From NCBI GenBank assembly GCA_905234205.1, contig CAJOGG010000036.1, forward strand, positions 1-9,630: a stretch of DNA of 9,630 nt, given 5' to 3'. The notes below the pieces were generated by a model. It was given only the letters and a program-made list of their open reading frames with translations. It made no database searches and was not told the origin of the DNA. This document shows positions 1 to 6,879 of the stretch, piece after piece. The translations under genes were made by a program, and so were the position numbers. Origin of the DNA: an uncultured Synergistales bacterium. GTDB taxonomy: Bacteria > Synergistota > Synergistia > Synergistales > Aminobacteriaceae. Position 1 is the stretch's first letter. Every line of letters starts with the position of its first letter.

Positions 1-40
1 GTGGGTGGGAGCGAAAAAGCATACCGCGCGGCTTCGATAA
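1..40 (+). CDS. 3' end of an unidentified upstream gene (partial)
   Basis: Only the tail is inside the window. The second reading frame ends at a TAA at 38-40 (last residues W-V-G-A-K-K-H-T-A-R-L-R), 19 bp before the ATG of the next gene, which is a normal operon spacing. By analogy with energy-coupling-factor operons the neighbour would be the transmembrane component CbiQ/EcfT, but twelve residues cannot prove this. The other two frames are also open here and contain short stretches reminiscent of the CbiQ C-terminus, so the frame assignment is uncertain. Confidence 0.3.
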   Translation, partial: WVGAKKHTARLR

Positions 41-47
41 CGCTTAC

Positions 48-55
48 AGGGGAGG
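48..55 (+). promoter_or_regulatory. Shine-Dalgarno site of the CbiO-type ATPase gene
   Basis: AGGGGAGG lies 4 bp before the ATG at 60. It supports that ATG as the start even though the same frame stays open upstream to the window edge. Confidence 0.7.
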
Positions 56-59
56 ATTC

Positions 60-743
60 ATGGCTGTCATCAACGTACACGATTTACATTACACATACCC
101 GGATAATAACCAGGCACTCAAGGGGATAACTTTCACCGTCAATACTGGCGAAAAAGTTGCGTTAGTCGGAGCAAATGGCTCTGGAAAATCTACGCTGCTC
201 TTACACCTAGCCGGCGCTATCAAACCTCAAAACGGAACTATCACAACGGCCAAGACAGGGTTAATCTTTCAAGATGCAGACGACCAAATTTTGATGCCTA
301 GCGTGATTGAGGACGTGGCTTTTAGTCTTGTTGCTAATGGAATGAAAGTCGCACAGGCTCATGAACGTGCGCTTAATATGCTTGAGGCACTTGGTATTTC
401 TCACTTGGCCAAACGAGTTCCACATCAATTATCTGGCGGCGAGAAACGTATGGTTTCATTAGCTGGAGTCTTGATTACTAGCCCGGATATACTTTTACTT
501 GATGAACCAACAGCGAATCTTGACCCTAAATCACGACGACGAGTTATAAATTTTTTGCGTGAGAGCGATAAGACAATCATGCTTGCGACTCATGATTTAG
601 ATATGGCACTGGATATTTGTACACGAGCATTAATCCTGAAGCACGGCACTATATCCGCTGAAGGTGTGTTGCCTGAAATTTTTACGAAACGGGAAATTCT
701 TGAAGCTAATAATCTGGAGTTGCCTTTGAGGTTTACAAAATAA
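60..743 (+). CDS. cbiO: Energy-coupling factor (CbiO/EcfA-type) ABC transporter ATP-binding protein
   Basis: Cytoplasmic ATPase that powers uptake of a metal ion (cobalt/nickel) or vitamin through an energy-coupling-factor transporter. The 227-residue protein has all ABC motifs: Walker A GANGSGKST (37-45), Q-loop at Q71 within FQDADDQ, signature LSGGE (124-128), Walker B ILLLDEP (144-150) with catalytic E149, and H-loop H178. The DADDQ sequence after the Q-loop and the C-terminal 'ILEANNLELP' segment are typical of the CbiO/EcfA branch rather than of amino-acid or peptide importers. It is slightly shorter than many EcfA proteins, which carry a longer C-terminal extension. The start is chosen from the strong ribosome site and from the usual N-terminus. 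The substrate is not visible: the membrane and substrate-binding partners lie upstream, outside the window. The stop codon is 1 bp from the convergent tRNA-Ser gene, with no terminator of its own. Confidence 0.9.
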   Translation: MAVINVHDLHYTYPDNNQALKGITFTVNTGEKVALVGANGSGKSTLLLHLAGAIKPQNGTITTAKTGLIFQDADDQILMPSVIEDVAFSLVANGMKVAQAHERALNMLEALGISHLAKRVPHQLSGGEKRMVSLAGVLITSPDILLLDEPTANLDPKSRRRVINFLRESDKTIMLATHDLDMALDICTRALILKHGTISAEGVLPEIFTKREILEANNLELPLRFTK

Positions 744-744
744 A
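736..744 (-). terminator. U-rich tail after tRNA-Ser, possible transcript end
   Basis: Read on the minus strand, the tRNA CCA end is followed at once by TTTATTTTG. The stable tRNA fold plus this U-rich stretch could release RNA polymerase. The tail is made of the last codons and stop codon of the convergent ATPase gene. No other terminator follows the tRNA. This is inference; there is no classical hairpin besides the tRNA itself. Confidence 0.3.
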
Positions 745-832
745 TGGCGGAAACGCAGAGATTCGAACTCTGGGAGGATTGCTCCTCTTACGCTCTCCAA
801 GCGCACGCCTTCGACCGCTCGGCCACGTTTCC
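745..832 (-). tRNA. tRNA-Ser (anticodon GGA)
   Basis: An 88-nt class II tRNA that folds fully by eye. Acceptor stem GGAAACG/CGTTTCC, discriminator G, and an encoded CCA (745-747). D-stem GCC/GGC, anticodon stem TGCGC/GCGTA with loop TTGGAGA and anticodon GGA (top-strand 796-798), a long variable arm GAGGA-GCAA-TCCTC as expected for serine tRNAs, and T-stem CAGAG/CTCTG with loop TTCGAAT. It decodes UCC and UCU serine codons. It lies downstream of dut on the same strand and has its own likely promoter at 855-863, so it can be made independently of pnp-dut. The processed 3' end is 1 bp from the stop codon of the convergent ATPase gene. Confidence 0.97.
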
Positions 833-854
833 ACCTCGGAAGTAATACCCGCGA

Positions 855-863
855 ATTATATCA
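855..863 (-). promoter_or_regulatory. Extended -10 promoter for tRNA-Ser
   Basis: On the minus strand the sequence TGATATAAT contains a perfect TATAAT hexamer with the TGn extension. The predicted RNA start falls around 848, some 16 bp before the mature tRNA 5' end at 832. The -35 region is poor, which is common with an extended -10 element. It sits in the 55-bp gap between dut and the tRNA. Confidence 0.6.
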
Positions 864-887
864 CAAGTCTATTATTTCCGCATAGTT

Positions 888-1325
888 TTATCTTCCTGTA
901 CTGCCAAAGCCACCTGCGCCTCGTTTAGTTTCATCAAGCGTCTTGACTTCCTCAAACTTTGCTCTAGCAACCGGTACAAATACCATTTGCGCAATCCTGT
1001 CACCAAATCGCAACGTAAAAGGATCTTCGCCCTCATTCTTAAGCAGCACCATTACTTCGCCTCTATAATCTGCATCAATCGTGCCGGGGCTGTTGGGGAT
1101 AGTGATCTTCTGATTCAGAGCAAGCCCACTTCTTGGACGTATCTGAGCTTCATAGCCTTCAGGGATAGCGAGTTTTATTCCTGTTGGAATCAATGCCTGG
1201 TCGCCCGGTTTAATCATGCAGTACATTGTTGAGCACAAGTCTACACCCGATGAGCCTGGCGTTGCATATTCAGGGATATTTATAGTGTTAGCCTCGCGCC
1301 AAATTTTTACGTTGATCTCCTGCAA
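888..1325 (-). CDS. dut: Deoxyuridine 5'-triphosphate nucleotidohydrolase (dUTPase)
   Basis: Hydrolyses dUTP to dUMP and pyrophosphate, keeping uracil out of DNA and supplying dUMP for thymidylate synthesis; a cytoplasmic homotrimer in this family. At 145 residues it has the normal size of trimeric dUTPases and shows all five motifs: PGSSGVDL (23-30), PRSGLAL (64-70), IDADYRGEV (83-91, with D84 and the uracil-stacking Y87), RIAQMVF (110-116), and the glycine-rich C-terminal arm RGAGGFGSTGR (135-145) that closes over the nucleotide. The start is a TTG at 1325, placed 8 nt after an AGGGAGGT ribosome site. That site overlaps the last codons and stop of pnp, which ends 6 bp upstream, so the two genes are probably cotranscribed and translationally coupled. 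No terminator is seen between dut and the tRNA. Confidence 0.97.
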   Translation of the reverse strand: MQEINVKIWREANTINIPEYATPGSSGVDLCSTMYCMIKPGDQALIPTGIKLAIPEGYEAQIRPRSGLALNQKITIPNSPGTIDADYRGEVMVLLKNEGEDPFTLRFGDRIAQMVFVPVARAKFEEVKTLDETKRGAGGFGSTGR

Positions 1326-1331
1326 ATTAAT

Positions 1332-3692
1332 TTACCTCCCTCTGTCGTTCCTGTTGCGGCCTCTTCTATCTCGTGAGTTATCGAAATCGTTGCGTGTTTG
1401 TCTGTTTGATGAGTATCCGCGCTCAAGATAGCTGCCTACCTTCTCTTTTATTGCCTTTGCTCCTTTGCTGCCTCCTACACGATCTTTCATTGATAAGCCG
1501 CGATTCTTTCCGCCATTTGATAAACTTGTGATTAAATTTTCGCGTTCTCTTTCGTCCGGCAACGTGTACGCTAATCCAGCATCCCTGATTTTGTCTTCAT
1601 TGGCCAAGGCTCTTTTGCGTGATAAGTTTGGTCGTCCCTGATCGTCAATTTCCTTCACCATTACGAGAACTTTATCGCCGAGCTTCAAAATATCGTCAAC
1701 CTTTGCAACTTTCGTAGAGCTTATTTCACTCACATGCAGCAAACCTTCTTTGCCCGGTAAACACTCAATGAACGCGCCAAAATTCGATATTCTCGTTACA
1801 GGTCCGTAATAGACTTCACCAGGAACTAAATCGCGAATTATTGACATTACGATGGCTCTAGCGTCCTCAACCTGTGCCATAGTTGCTCCACAGATTGTTA
1901 TAACTCCGTCGTCCTCAATCTCCATTTTAACGTTAGCCTGTTGTGTGATGCTCCTGACAACTTTTCCGCCAACTCCAATAACCTCGCGAATCTTGTCAAC
2001 GTCAATCTCAAATTGAATGATTCTAGGAGCGTTCGGGGATAACTTATTCGGTACAGGTATCGCGGACTCCATTTCCTCAAGTAATTGCATTCGTGCGCGT
2101 CGTGCTTGGCCCAAAGCTTGTTCGAGAATCTCTCGCGTAATTCCTCCGGCCTTGTTGTCCATCTGCAAAGCTGTAACGCCTGCTCTTGTACCTGCAACCT
2201 TGAAATCCATATCTCCGTAATGATCTTCAAGCCCCTGAATGTCCGTCAAGATTTGTACTTTGTCGCCCTCTTTGATTAAGCCCATAGCTATTCCAGCAAC
2301 ATGACATCTAATCGGGACACCTGCCTGCATCATTGCAAGACTTCCGCCGCAGATACTTGCCTGTGAGCTTGAGCCATTCGACTCCATAATATCCGACACA
2401 ACGCGAATAACGTACGGAAATTCTTCTTCAGGAGGAATAACCGGGAGCAAAGCACGTTCAGCCAGTGCACCATGACCAATTTCACGACGTCCAGGACCTC
2501 TCATCGGTCTGACTTCTCCAACTGAATAAGGTGGGAAATTATAATGAAGCAAGAATCTTTTCGCGGGCTCATTGAGTTTTATTCCGTCCATAATCTGATC
2601 GTCCTCGCCAATCATTCCGAGTGTTACAGTTGCAAGTGATTGAGTCTCCCCACGAGTAAACAAAGCTGAACCATGAACTACAGGCAAGATTTCAAGCTCA
2701 CATGTTACAGGACGAATTTGATCCATTTTGCGGCCGTCAACGCGTATATGTTCATTGATTATTATTCCGCGCATGATAGTTTTAACTCGTTCGTCAATGT
2801 ATGCTTTGATGTATTCTTCTTTGTCGGGATTTTCTGTGAGGTAGTCTTTGAAGTGTTCTGTGGCGGTCTCTTTAATCTCTTTGATCTTTTTCTCTCGTGG
2901 TTTCTTCTCGTGGATTCTTACTGCCTGATCGACTTCTCCGTCAAGGTTTTCGCGTATCCAGTCCTCAACTTCTGGAACTTTCTCTGGTAATTGAATTTCT
3001 CGTAAAGGCTTGCCTATTTCCTCGCGCATTTGCTTTAACACTGCAATAATCTTCTTGATCTCGTTGTGTGCAAGTTCAAGAGCGTCAACCATTATTTCCT
3101 CTGACACTTCGTAAGAGCCTGCCTCAACCATTGTGATCCCGTCTTCATGGCCAGCTACGATAAGATTGAGCATTGAGTTAGCCATTTGCTTTTCTGTGGG
3201 ATTGACGATTAAATTTCCGCCTATGAGTCCGATTCTTACAGCTCCTACTGGTCCATTCCAGGGTATTCCGGAAATCGCTAGTGCTGCGCTTGCTGAGTTA
3301 ATGCCCAAAACGTTGGGAGGGTAAACTTGATCCACGGCCAAGACAGTATTAACAACGTGAACTTCATTGCGCATATTGTCATCAAACAATGAACGAATAG
3401 AACGATCCGCAACTCTTGAGCCTAATATCGCAGAATCAGCCGGCTTACCTTCACGCTTGACATAACCTCCTGGAACTTTTCCCGCTGCATAATATTTCTC
3501 TTCGTAGTCCACAACCAACGGGAAGAAATCAATTCCTGTTCTTGCCTCGTCGCTCATACAAGCAGTACTGAGCATTACGCTATCCCCCTGTGAAGTCATT
3601 ACTGCTCCGTCAGCTTGCTTGGCAATTCTTCCTGTCTTGAATACGATCGGCGCTTCTCCAACCGTAACAGAATAAACTTTTTCTTGATCCAA
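1332..3692 (-). CDS. pnp: Polyribonucleotide nucleotidyltransferase (polynucleotide phosphorylase)
   Basis: 3'-5' phosphorolytic exoribonuclease of mRNA decay; a homotrimer that releases nucleoside diphosphates and often joins the RNA degradosome. The 786 residues show the full architecture: first RNase PH domain (about 1-215), helical linker (about 230-310), second catalytic RNase PH domain (about 315-545) with GHG (406-408), the phosphate-binding SNGSSS (438-443) and the metal-binding GDMDF (493-497), a KH domain with GVGG (573-576), and an S1 domain (about 625-693). After the S1 domain comes a tail of about 90 residues, lysine-rich and then arginine/asparagine/aspartate-rich, making the protein longer than the roughly 700-residue minimum; such tails commonly bind RNA or partners. 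The start is TTG at 3692, with AGAGGAG (3704-3710) 11 nt upstream; this long spacing makes the exact start slightly uncertain. rpsO, a frequent upstream neighbour, is absent. dut follows in the same operon. Confidence 0.97.
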   Translation of the reverse strand: MDQEKVYSVTVGEAPIVFKTGRIAKQADGAVMTSQGDSVMLSTACMSDEARTGIDFFPLVVDYEEKYYAAGKVPGGYVKREGKPADSAILGSRVADRSIRSLFDDNMRNEVHVVNTVLAVDQVYPPNVLGINSASAALAISGIPWNGPVGAVRIGLIGGNLIVNPTEKQMANSMLNLIVAGHEDGITMVEAGSYEVSEEIMVDALELAHNEIKKIIAVLKQMREEIGKPLREIQLPEKVPEVEDWIRENLDGEVDQAVRIHEKKPREKKIKEIKETATEHFKDYLTENPDKEEYIKAYIDERVKTIMRGIIINEHIRVDGRKMDQIRPVTCELEILPVVHGSALFTRGETQSLATVTLGMIGEDDQIMDGIKLNEPAKRFLLHYNFPPYSVGEVRPMRGPGRREIGHGALAERALLPVIPPEEEFPYVIRVVSDIMESNGSSSQASICGGSLAMMQAGVPIRCHVAGIAMGLIKEGDKVQILTDIQGLEDHYGDMDFKVAGTRAGVTALQMDNKAGGITREILEQALGQARRARMQLLEEMESAIPVPNKLSPNAPRIIQFEIDVDKIREVIGVGGKVVRSITQQANVKMEIEDDGVITICGATMAQVEDARAIVMSIIRDLVPGEVYYGPVTRISNFGAFIECLPGKEGLLHVSEISSTKVAKVDDILKLGDKVLVMVKEIDDQGRPNLSRKRALANEDKIRDAGLAYTLPDERERENLITSLSNGGKNRGLSMKDRVGGSKGAKAIKEKVGSYLERGYSSNRQTRNDFDNSRDRRGRNRNDRGR
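1334..1341 (-). promoter_or_regulatory. dut ribosome binding site inside the pnp 3' end
   Basis: AGGGAGGT on the minus strand, formed by the last pnp codons and the first base of its stop codon, lies 8 nt from the dut TTG start. It fixes the non-ATG start of dut and implies coupled translation. Confidence 0.75.
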
Positions 3693-3703
3693 AATTATAT
3701 TTG

Positions 3704-3731
3704 CTCCTCTTTTATATTTTCACGTAGTATA
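3704..3731 (-). promoter_or_regulatory. pnp promoter -10 and ribosome binding site
   Basis: On the minus strand TATACT (3726-3731) is a good -10 candidate. The -35 region around 3748-3753 is T-rich and weak. AGAGGAG (3704-3710) is the ribosome site. The predicted leader is about 27 nt, too short for the long regulatory hairpin seen before pnp in enterobacteria. Confidence 0.45.
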
Positions 3732-3757
3732 TTTTACTCATACATGCCCAAAAAATC

Positions 3758-3784
3758 ACGCGTTACATTTTGCTTAAAACGTGT
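3758..3784. repeat. Imperfect inverted repeat in the divergent promoter region
   Basis: ACGCGTT (3758-3764) and AACGTGT (3778-3784) are complementary over 7 positions, with one G-T pair and a 13-bp spacer. The element lies between the pnp promoter and the epimerase start and overlaps the likely epimerase promoter, so it could be an operator. It may also be chance. Confidence 0.25.
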
Positions 3785-3790
3785 TAATCT
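3763..3790 (+). promoter_or_regulatory. Candidate promoter for the epimerase gene
   Basis: TTACAT (3763-3768) and TAATCT (3785-3790) are separated by 16 bp. The predicted RNA start is near 3797, only about 4 nt before the ATG at 3801. Both hexamers are imperfect, so this is tentative. If right, the mRNA is nearly leaderless, which would fit the missing ribosome site. Confidence 0.3.
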
Positions 3791-3800
3791 AACCATCATT

Positions 3801-4727
3801 ATGAAGAGAATACTAATAACCGGAGAAAATTCGTATATAGGCACCAACTTTGAAGCATGGGCACGCAAAAAATATCCCGAGGAATTTATCATTGATACGA
3901 TTGACATGAAAGGCTATTCGTGGCGCGAAAAAAGTTTTGAGGGATACGACTGCGTGTTTCACGTTGCAGGGATCGCACATGTTGACATCGGGGAAGACAA
4001 TAAATGGCTGGAACAGTTTTACAACATCGTTAATCGCGACTTGGCCATCGAAACAGCTAAGAAGGCAAAACGTGAAGGAGTGAAGCAATTTGTGTTCATG
4101 TCCTCAATGATAATTTACGGCAATGCAGATTTTGTGAAAGCACGAATTAACAAAGACACTCCCCCGCACCCTGAAAGCATATATGGCAACAGCAAATGGG
4201 AAGCTGATAAGGGAGTAAGAGAATTAGCCGACGAAAATTTTATCGTAACAGTTTTACGTCCACCTATGATTTACGGGAAGGATAGTAAAGGAAATTACCC
4301 GAGGCTTGCTTATTTCTCAAGAAGGCTGTGGATTTTCCCAAACATCAAGAACGAACGCTCAATGTTATTTGTGTACAACCTTTGTGAATTTGTCTGCCAA
4401 GTGATCATGAGAAACAGGGGCGGAATATTTTTTCCTCAAAACGCTGAATACACTTGCACAAGTGAGATGGTCAGGGAGATCGCGAAAATTACAGGACACA
4501 AAATTTGGATCAGCAAGATATTTAATTGGGTAGTATGGACGGCGTATCACGTTCCAGGAGAAAGCAGAGCAGCACGAAGACTACGAGACTTGGCACGCAA
4601 AGCTTTCTTGAATATGGCGTATGAACAAGATATGAGCGTTTACGATTTCGAATACAGGCTTTACGATCTGAAGACTTCACTTGAAATTGCAGAGGGCACA
4701 AACAACGGTGACGACGAAAAAATTTGA
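3801..4727 (+). CDS. NAD-dependent epimerase/dehydratase (extended SDR family)
   Basis: Cytoplasmic Rossmann-fold enzyme of the extended short-chain dehydrogenase/reductase family, whose members mostly epimerise, dehydrate or reduce nucleotide sugars for surface polysaccharides. The 308 residues begin with the NAD-binding strand ILITGENSYIG (4-14), in which the middle glycine of GxxGxxG is replaced by serine. HVAGIAH (54-60), the serines of FMSSMIIYG (99-107), the catalytic pair Y128-x-x-x-K132 in YGNSK, and LRPPMIYG (152-159) follow in the canonical order. The specific substrate cannot be read from the sequence. The ATG at 3801 is chosen because the Rossmann strand starts there; the frame is open further upstream (an ATG at 3744 would add 19 residues), but neither start has a Shine-Dalgarno site. 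It stands alone, divergent from pnp and convergent with speE; no glycosyltransferase or other sugar gene is next to it. Confidence 0.85.
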   Translation: MKRILITGENSYIGTNFEAWARKKYPEEFIIDTIDMKGYSWREKSFEGYDCVFHVAGIAHVDIGEDNKWLEQFYNIVNRDLAIETAKKAKREGVKQFVFMSSMIIYGNADFVKARINKDTPPHPESIYGNSKWEADKGVRELADENFIVTVLRPPMIYGKDSKGNYPRLAYFSRRLWIFPNIKNERSMLFVYNLCEFVCQVIMRNRGGIFFPQNAEYTCTSEMVREIAKITGHKIWISKIFNWVVWTAYHVPGESRAARRLRDLARKAFLNMAYEQDMSVYDFEYRLYDLKTSLEIAEGTNNGDDEKI

Positions 4728-4735
4728 GAGTTTTT

Positions 4736-4759
4736 GTAGTTGAAAATGTAGTTGAAAAA
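4736..4759. repeat. 12-bp tandem duplication
   Basis: GTAGTTGAAAAT (4736-4747) is directly followed by GTAGTTGAAAAA (4748-4759), identical at 11 of 12 bases. It lies just after the epimerase stop codon and touches the terminator, so the A-rich end of the second copy provides the U-tract of the minus-strand transcript. Confidence 0.6.
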
Positions 4760-4788
4760 TTGACAGCTCCCGAAATTTTCAGGAACTG
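4754..4788 (-). terminator. Intrinsic terminator of the transporter-fprA-speE operon
   Basis: On the minus strand CAGTTCC (4788-4782) pairs with GGAGCTG (4770-4764); the stem can be extended by about four more pairs towards a 3-nt loop. It is followed by TCAATTTTTC. It begins 17 bp after the speE stop codon. The same hairpin read on the plus strand has only a weak T-rich tail (CCATTAATTGATT), so for the epimerase transcript it may terminate less efficiently. Confidence 0.6.
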
Positions 4789-4804
4789 CCATTAATTGAT
4801 TACG

Positions 4805-5653
4805 TTATAGCATTTCTTTTAGGAACGGTGGCAAGATAAACGCGCTCTTGTGAATCTCATTCGTGTAATATCTCGTGTTATTGACACTGCGAACGGGGAC
4901 GGCCGGGTCATCTTTCATTGAAGCTATTCCGTATGTCCACATTCCAGAAGGATAAGTTGGAACGACTCCCCAATATAATTTCACGACCGGGAAAATTTTT
5001 CGCATCTCGTTAATTGCCTGAAGCATTAAATCTTTGTCAGTGAATGGTGACTCTGTAAGCTCCGACATCATTGCATCAGGATTCATTACGCGTTTAACGT
5101 CCGAATAAAAATCCGCTCTGAATAATCCCGCAGCAAAGTCCACAGGGTCAGTGCTATCTACAATCACAACGTCAAAGCGCTCGTCAGTCTCACGAATAAA
5201 TTTCAACGCGTCCATGCACCTAAAATCAGCTCTTGGATTCGAGAATGAACTTCCCGCGAATGGCAAATACTTCTCTGAACATTCTTTGACTCGTCTATCA
5301 ATATCAATCAACGTGCATTTCTTGACGCATTCATGTTTCAAGACTTCACGCATTATAGCCCCATCGCCACCGCCGACTATGAGGACTCTTTCGGGATTCT
5401 TGTGAGCACATAACGGTACATGAGCCATCATTTCAGAGTATGTGAACTCGTCCTTCTCCGTCAACTGATAAGCACCGTCAAGCATTAAGACTCGTCCGTA
5501 TTCATAAGTGTCAGCGATCAATAATTCCTGATAGTCAGTTTTTTCGGCGTGAAGAAATTCCTTAACGCGCATTGATAATCTAAGATTGTCCGTGCTGTAT
5601 TCGGTCAACCATAAATCATTCGAACGTTTTGGGCGTGTAACGTATTCAGCCAT
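4805..5653 (-). CDS. speE: Spermidine synthase (polyamine aminopropyltransferase)
   Basis: Transfers the aminopropyl group from decarboxylated S-adenosylmethionine to putrescine, giving spermidine and methylthioadenosine, in the cytoplasm. The 282-residue length is normal. An N-terminal beta domain (LWLTEY at 14-19, LDGAYQLTEKDEF at 58-70) precedes the Rossmann core with VLIVGGGDGA (90-99), the IDID loop (116-119, where many relatives have a Glu-containing VEID), the catalytic loop DSTDP (166-170), ESPF (201-204), and the C-terminal YYTNEIHKSAFILP stretch (262-275), a signature of SpeE proteins. The ATG is 2 bp after the fprA stop codon, with a GGGGAGG stretch about 13 nt upstream inside fprA, so translation is probably coupled. 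It is the last gene of the operon. SpeD, the source of decarboxylated SAM, is not in the window. Confidence 0.93.
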   Translation of the reverse strand: MAEYVTRPKRSNDLWLTEYSTDNLRLSMRVKEFLHAEKTDYQELLIADTYEYGRVLMLDGAYQLTEKDEFTYSEMMAHVPLCAHKNPERVLIVGGGDGAIMREVLKHECVKKCTLIDIDRRVKECSEKYLPFAGSSFSNPRADFRCMDALKFIRETDERFDVVIVDSTDPVDFAAGLFRADFYSDVKRVMNPDAMMSELTESPFTDKDLMLQAINEMRKIFPVVKLYWGVVPTYPSGMWTYGIASMKDDPAVPVRSVNNTRYYTNEIHKSAFILPPFLKEML

Positions 5654-5655
5654 TC

Positions 5656-6846
5656 TTAAGCTAATGCCTCCCCAAGATTTTGGCCAAGCTCACAACATTT
5701 CTGCAGATCCTCTTCAGTCGGGGACGTGAACACTTCAACTTGCGGGTCGACAACCTCAAGCTTAACTTTCTCGGCAAAACCCTGCAACGCGGTTAAAGCT
5801 CCCTTGCTCCAGCTATAACTTCCAGCGAGTCCCAAAATTTTGTTCTTGGGCATACGGCTTAAGAGTTTTGAGCACAAAGCTTCCATAGGCGGATAAAGTT
5901 GAGTGTTATACGTGCAGCTTAACAGAGCCAACGCCTTGAACTTCCATATATCGCGCAACAAATACGAAGGATCAGTTCTCGATACGTCATATAGTCTTAC
6001 GTCCTTAACTTTAGCTTTTGATAAACCAGTGCATACAGCCTCGGCCATTCGTCTTGTGTTACCGTACATTGAGCCATAAACCACCACTGCGCCTTTTTCG
6101 GACTCAAACTTGCTCCACTTGTCATAAAGCGAAATAACCTGCTTAATATTTTCTCTGAATAACGTTCCGTGTGAGGGATATATGTATTCAATATTGAGAG
6201 CCGATAACTTCTTCAAAGCTACCTGAACGATATTTGAGTATTTCCCGACGATGCAAGCATAGTATCTCAACATTTCATCTTCCCAACGTGAATTAGTTTT
6301 CTCGTCATCAAAAATTCCTCCTTCATGAGCGCCGAAGCCCCCAAAAGAGTCATTCGAGAATAAAATCCCGGTCGTCGTGTCAAAAGTTACCATGCTTTCA
6401 GGCCAATGCAACATAGGAACAGTCGCGAACTTCAAAACGTGTCCGCCCAAGTCTAAAGTATCGCCATCTTTCACAGTGATAACGTCGTCGCTAATTCCAT
6501 GATAGCCTTTAAGTAATGGCATAGTTTTAGCGTTGCCGATGAATTTCAGTGCGGGCCATTTAGCTTTCAGTTGCGAGATTAAGCCAGCGTGATCTGGTTC
6601 CATATGGTTTATGACGAGATAGTTTAGCGTTCTGCCGTTGAGGGCTTGCAACAATTTATTGTAATATTCGTCGAGATAGGGACCTTTTACTGTGTCTATT
6701 GCTACGGTGGCAGTAGTCCCGATTATCACATAGGCGTTATATGCTACACCTTGAGGAAGTGGCCATAGAGATTCAAATTTGTCCGTCTCTTTGTCATTGA
6801 CACCTACCCACCAGGTATCTTTGCCAGCTTGTATAGCTTTGTACAT
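5656..6846 (-). CDS. fprA: Flavodiiron protein (A-type flavoprotein, O2/NO reductase)
   Basis: Cytoplasmic enzyme that reduces oxygen to water and/or nitric oxide to nitrous oxide, protecting anaerobes; electrons normally come from rubredoxin or reduced F420-like donors. The 396 residues fit the minimal A-type form. The N-terminal metallo-beta-lactamase-like domain (about 1-250) keeps the diiron ligands H81-x-E83-x-D85-H86 (HMEPDH), H147 (LHWPES), D166 (FSNDSFG) and H226 (PSHG). The C-terminal flavodoxin-like domain (about 252-396) has the FMN phosphate loop GSMYGNT (258-264). There is no fused rubredoxin or flavin reductase module, so a separate donor is expected. The ribosome site AAGGAGG is 11 nt before the ATG. 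The gene lies 33 bp after the ABC ATPase gene and 2 bp before speE on the same strand, so it belongs to the operon. O2 versus NO preference cannot be judged from the motifs. Confidence 0.95.
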   Translation of the reverse strand: MYKAIQAGKDTWWVGVNDKETDKFESLWPLPQGVAYNAYVIIGTTATVAIDTVKGPYLDEYYNKLLQALNGRTLNYLVINHMEPDHAGLISQLKAKWPALKFIGNAKTMPLLKGYHGISDDVITVKDGDTLDLGGHVLKFATVPMLHWPESMVTFDTTTGILFSNDSFGGFGAHEGGIFDDEKTNSRWEDEMLRYYACIVGKYSNIVQVALKKLSALNIEYIYPSHGTLFRENIKQVISLYDKWSKFESEKGAVVVYGSMYGNTRRMAEAVCTGLSKAKVKDVRLYDVSRTDPSYLLRDIWKFKALALLSCTYNTQLYPPMEALCSKLLSRMPKNKILGLAGSYSWSKGALTALQGFAEKVKLEVVDPQVEVFTSPTEEDLQKCCELGQNLGEALA

Positions 6847-6879
6847 GATTTATTATTCCTCCTTTACAAGTTTGCTTTA

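Noticed and set aside
833..887. Possible rho-independent terminator between dut and tRNA-Ser
   Set aside because: No stem followed by a T-tract could be found; the region instead contains the tRNA promoter.
2673..2990. Plus-strand open frame of 105 codons opposite pnp
   Set aside because: It is antisense to the conserved linker and second RNase PH region of pnp, has a Phe/Cys/Val-rich composition typical of antisense frames, and no ribosome site.
3615..3800. N-terminal extension of the epimerase up to 3615
   Set aside because: The extension overlaps the start of pnp on the opposite strand and precedes the Rossmann strand that normally begins these proteins; no ribosome site supports it.
4736..4759. 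Tandem duplication considered as the start of a CRISPR or satellite array
   Set aside because: Only two 12-bp copies without spacers; more likely a slippage event in A/T-rich intergenic DNA.
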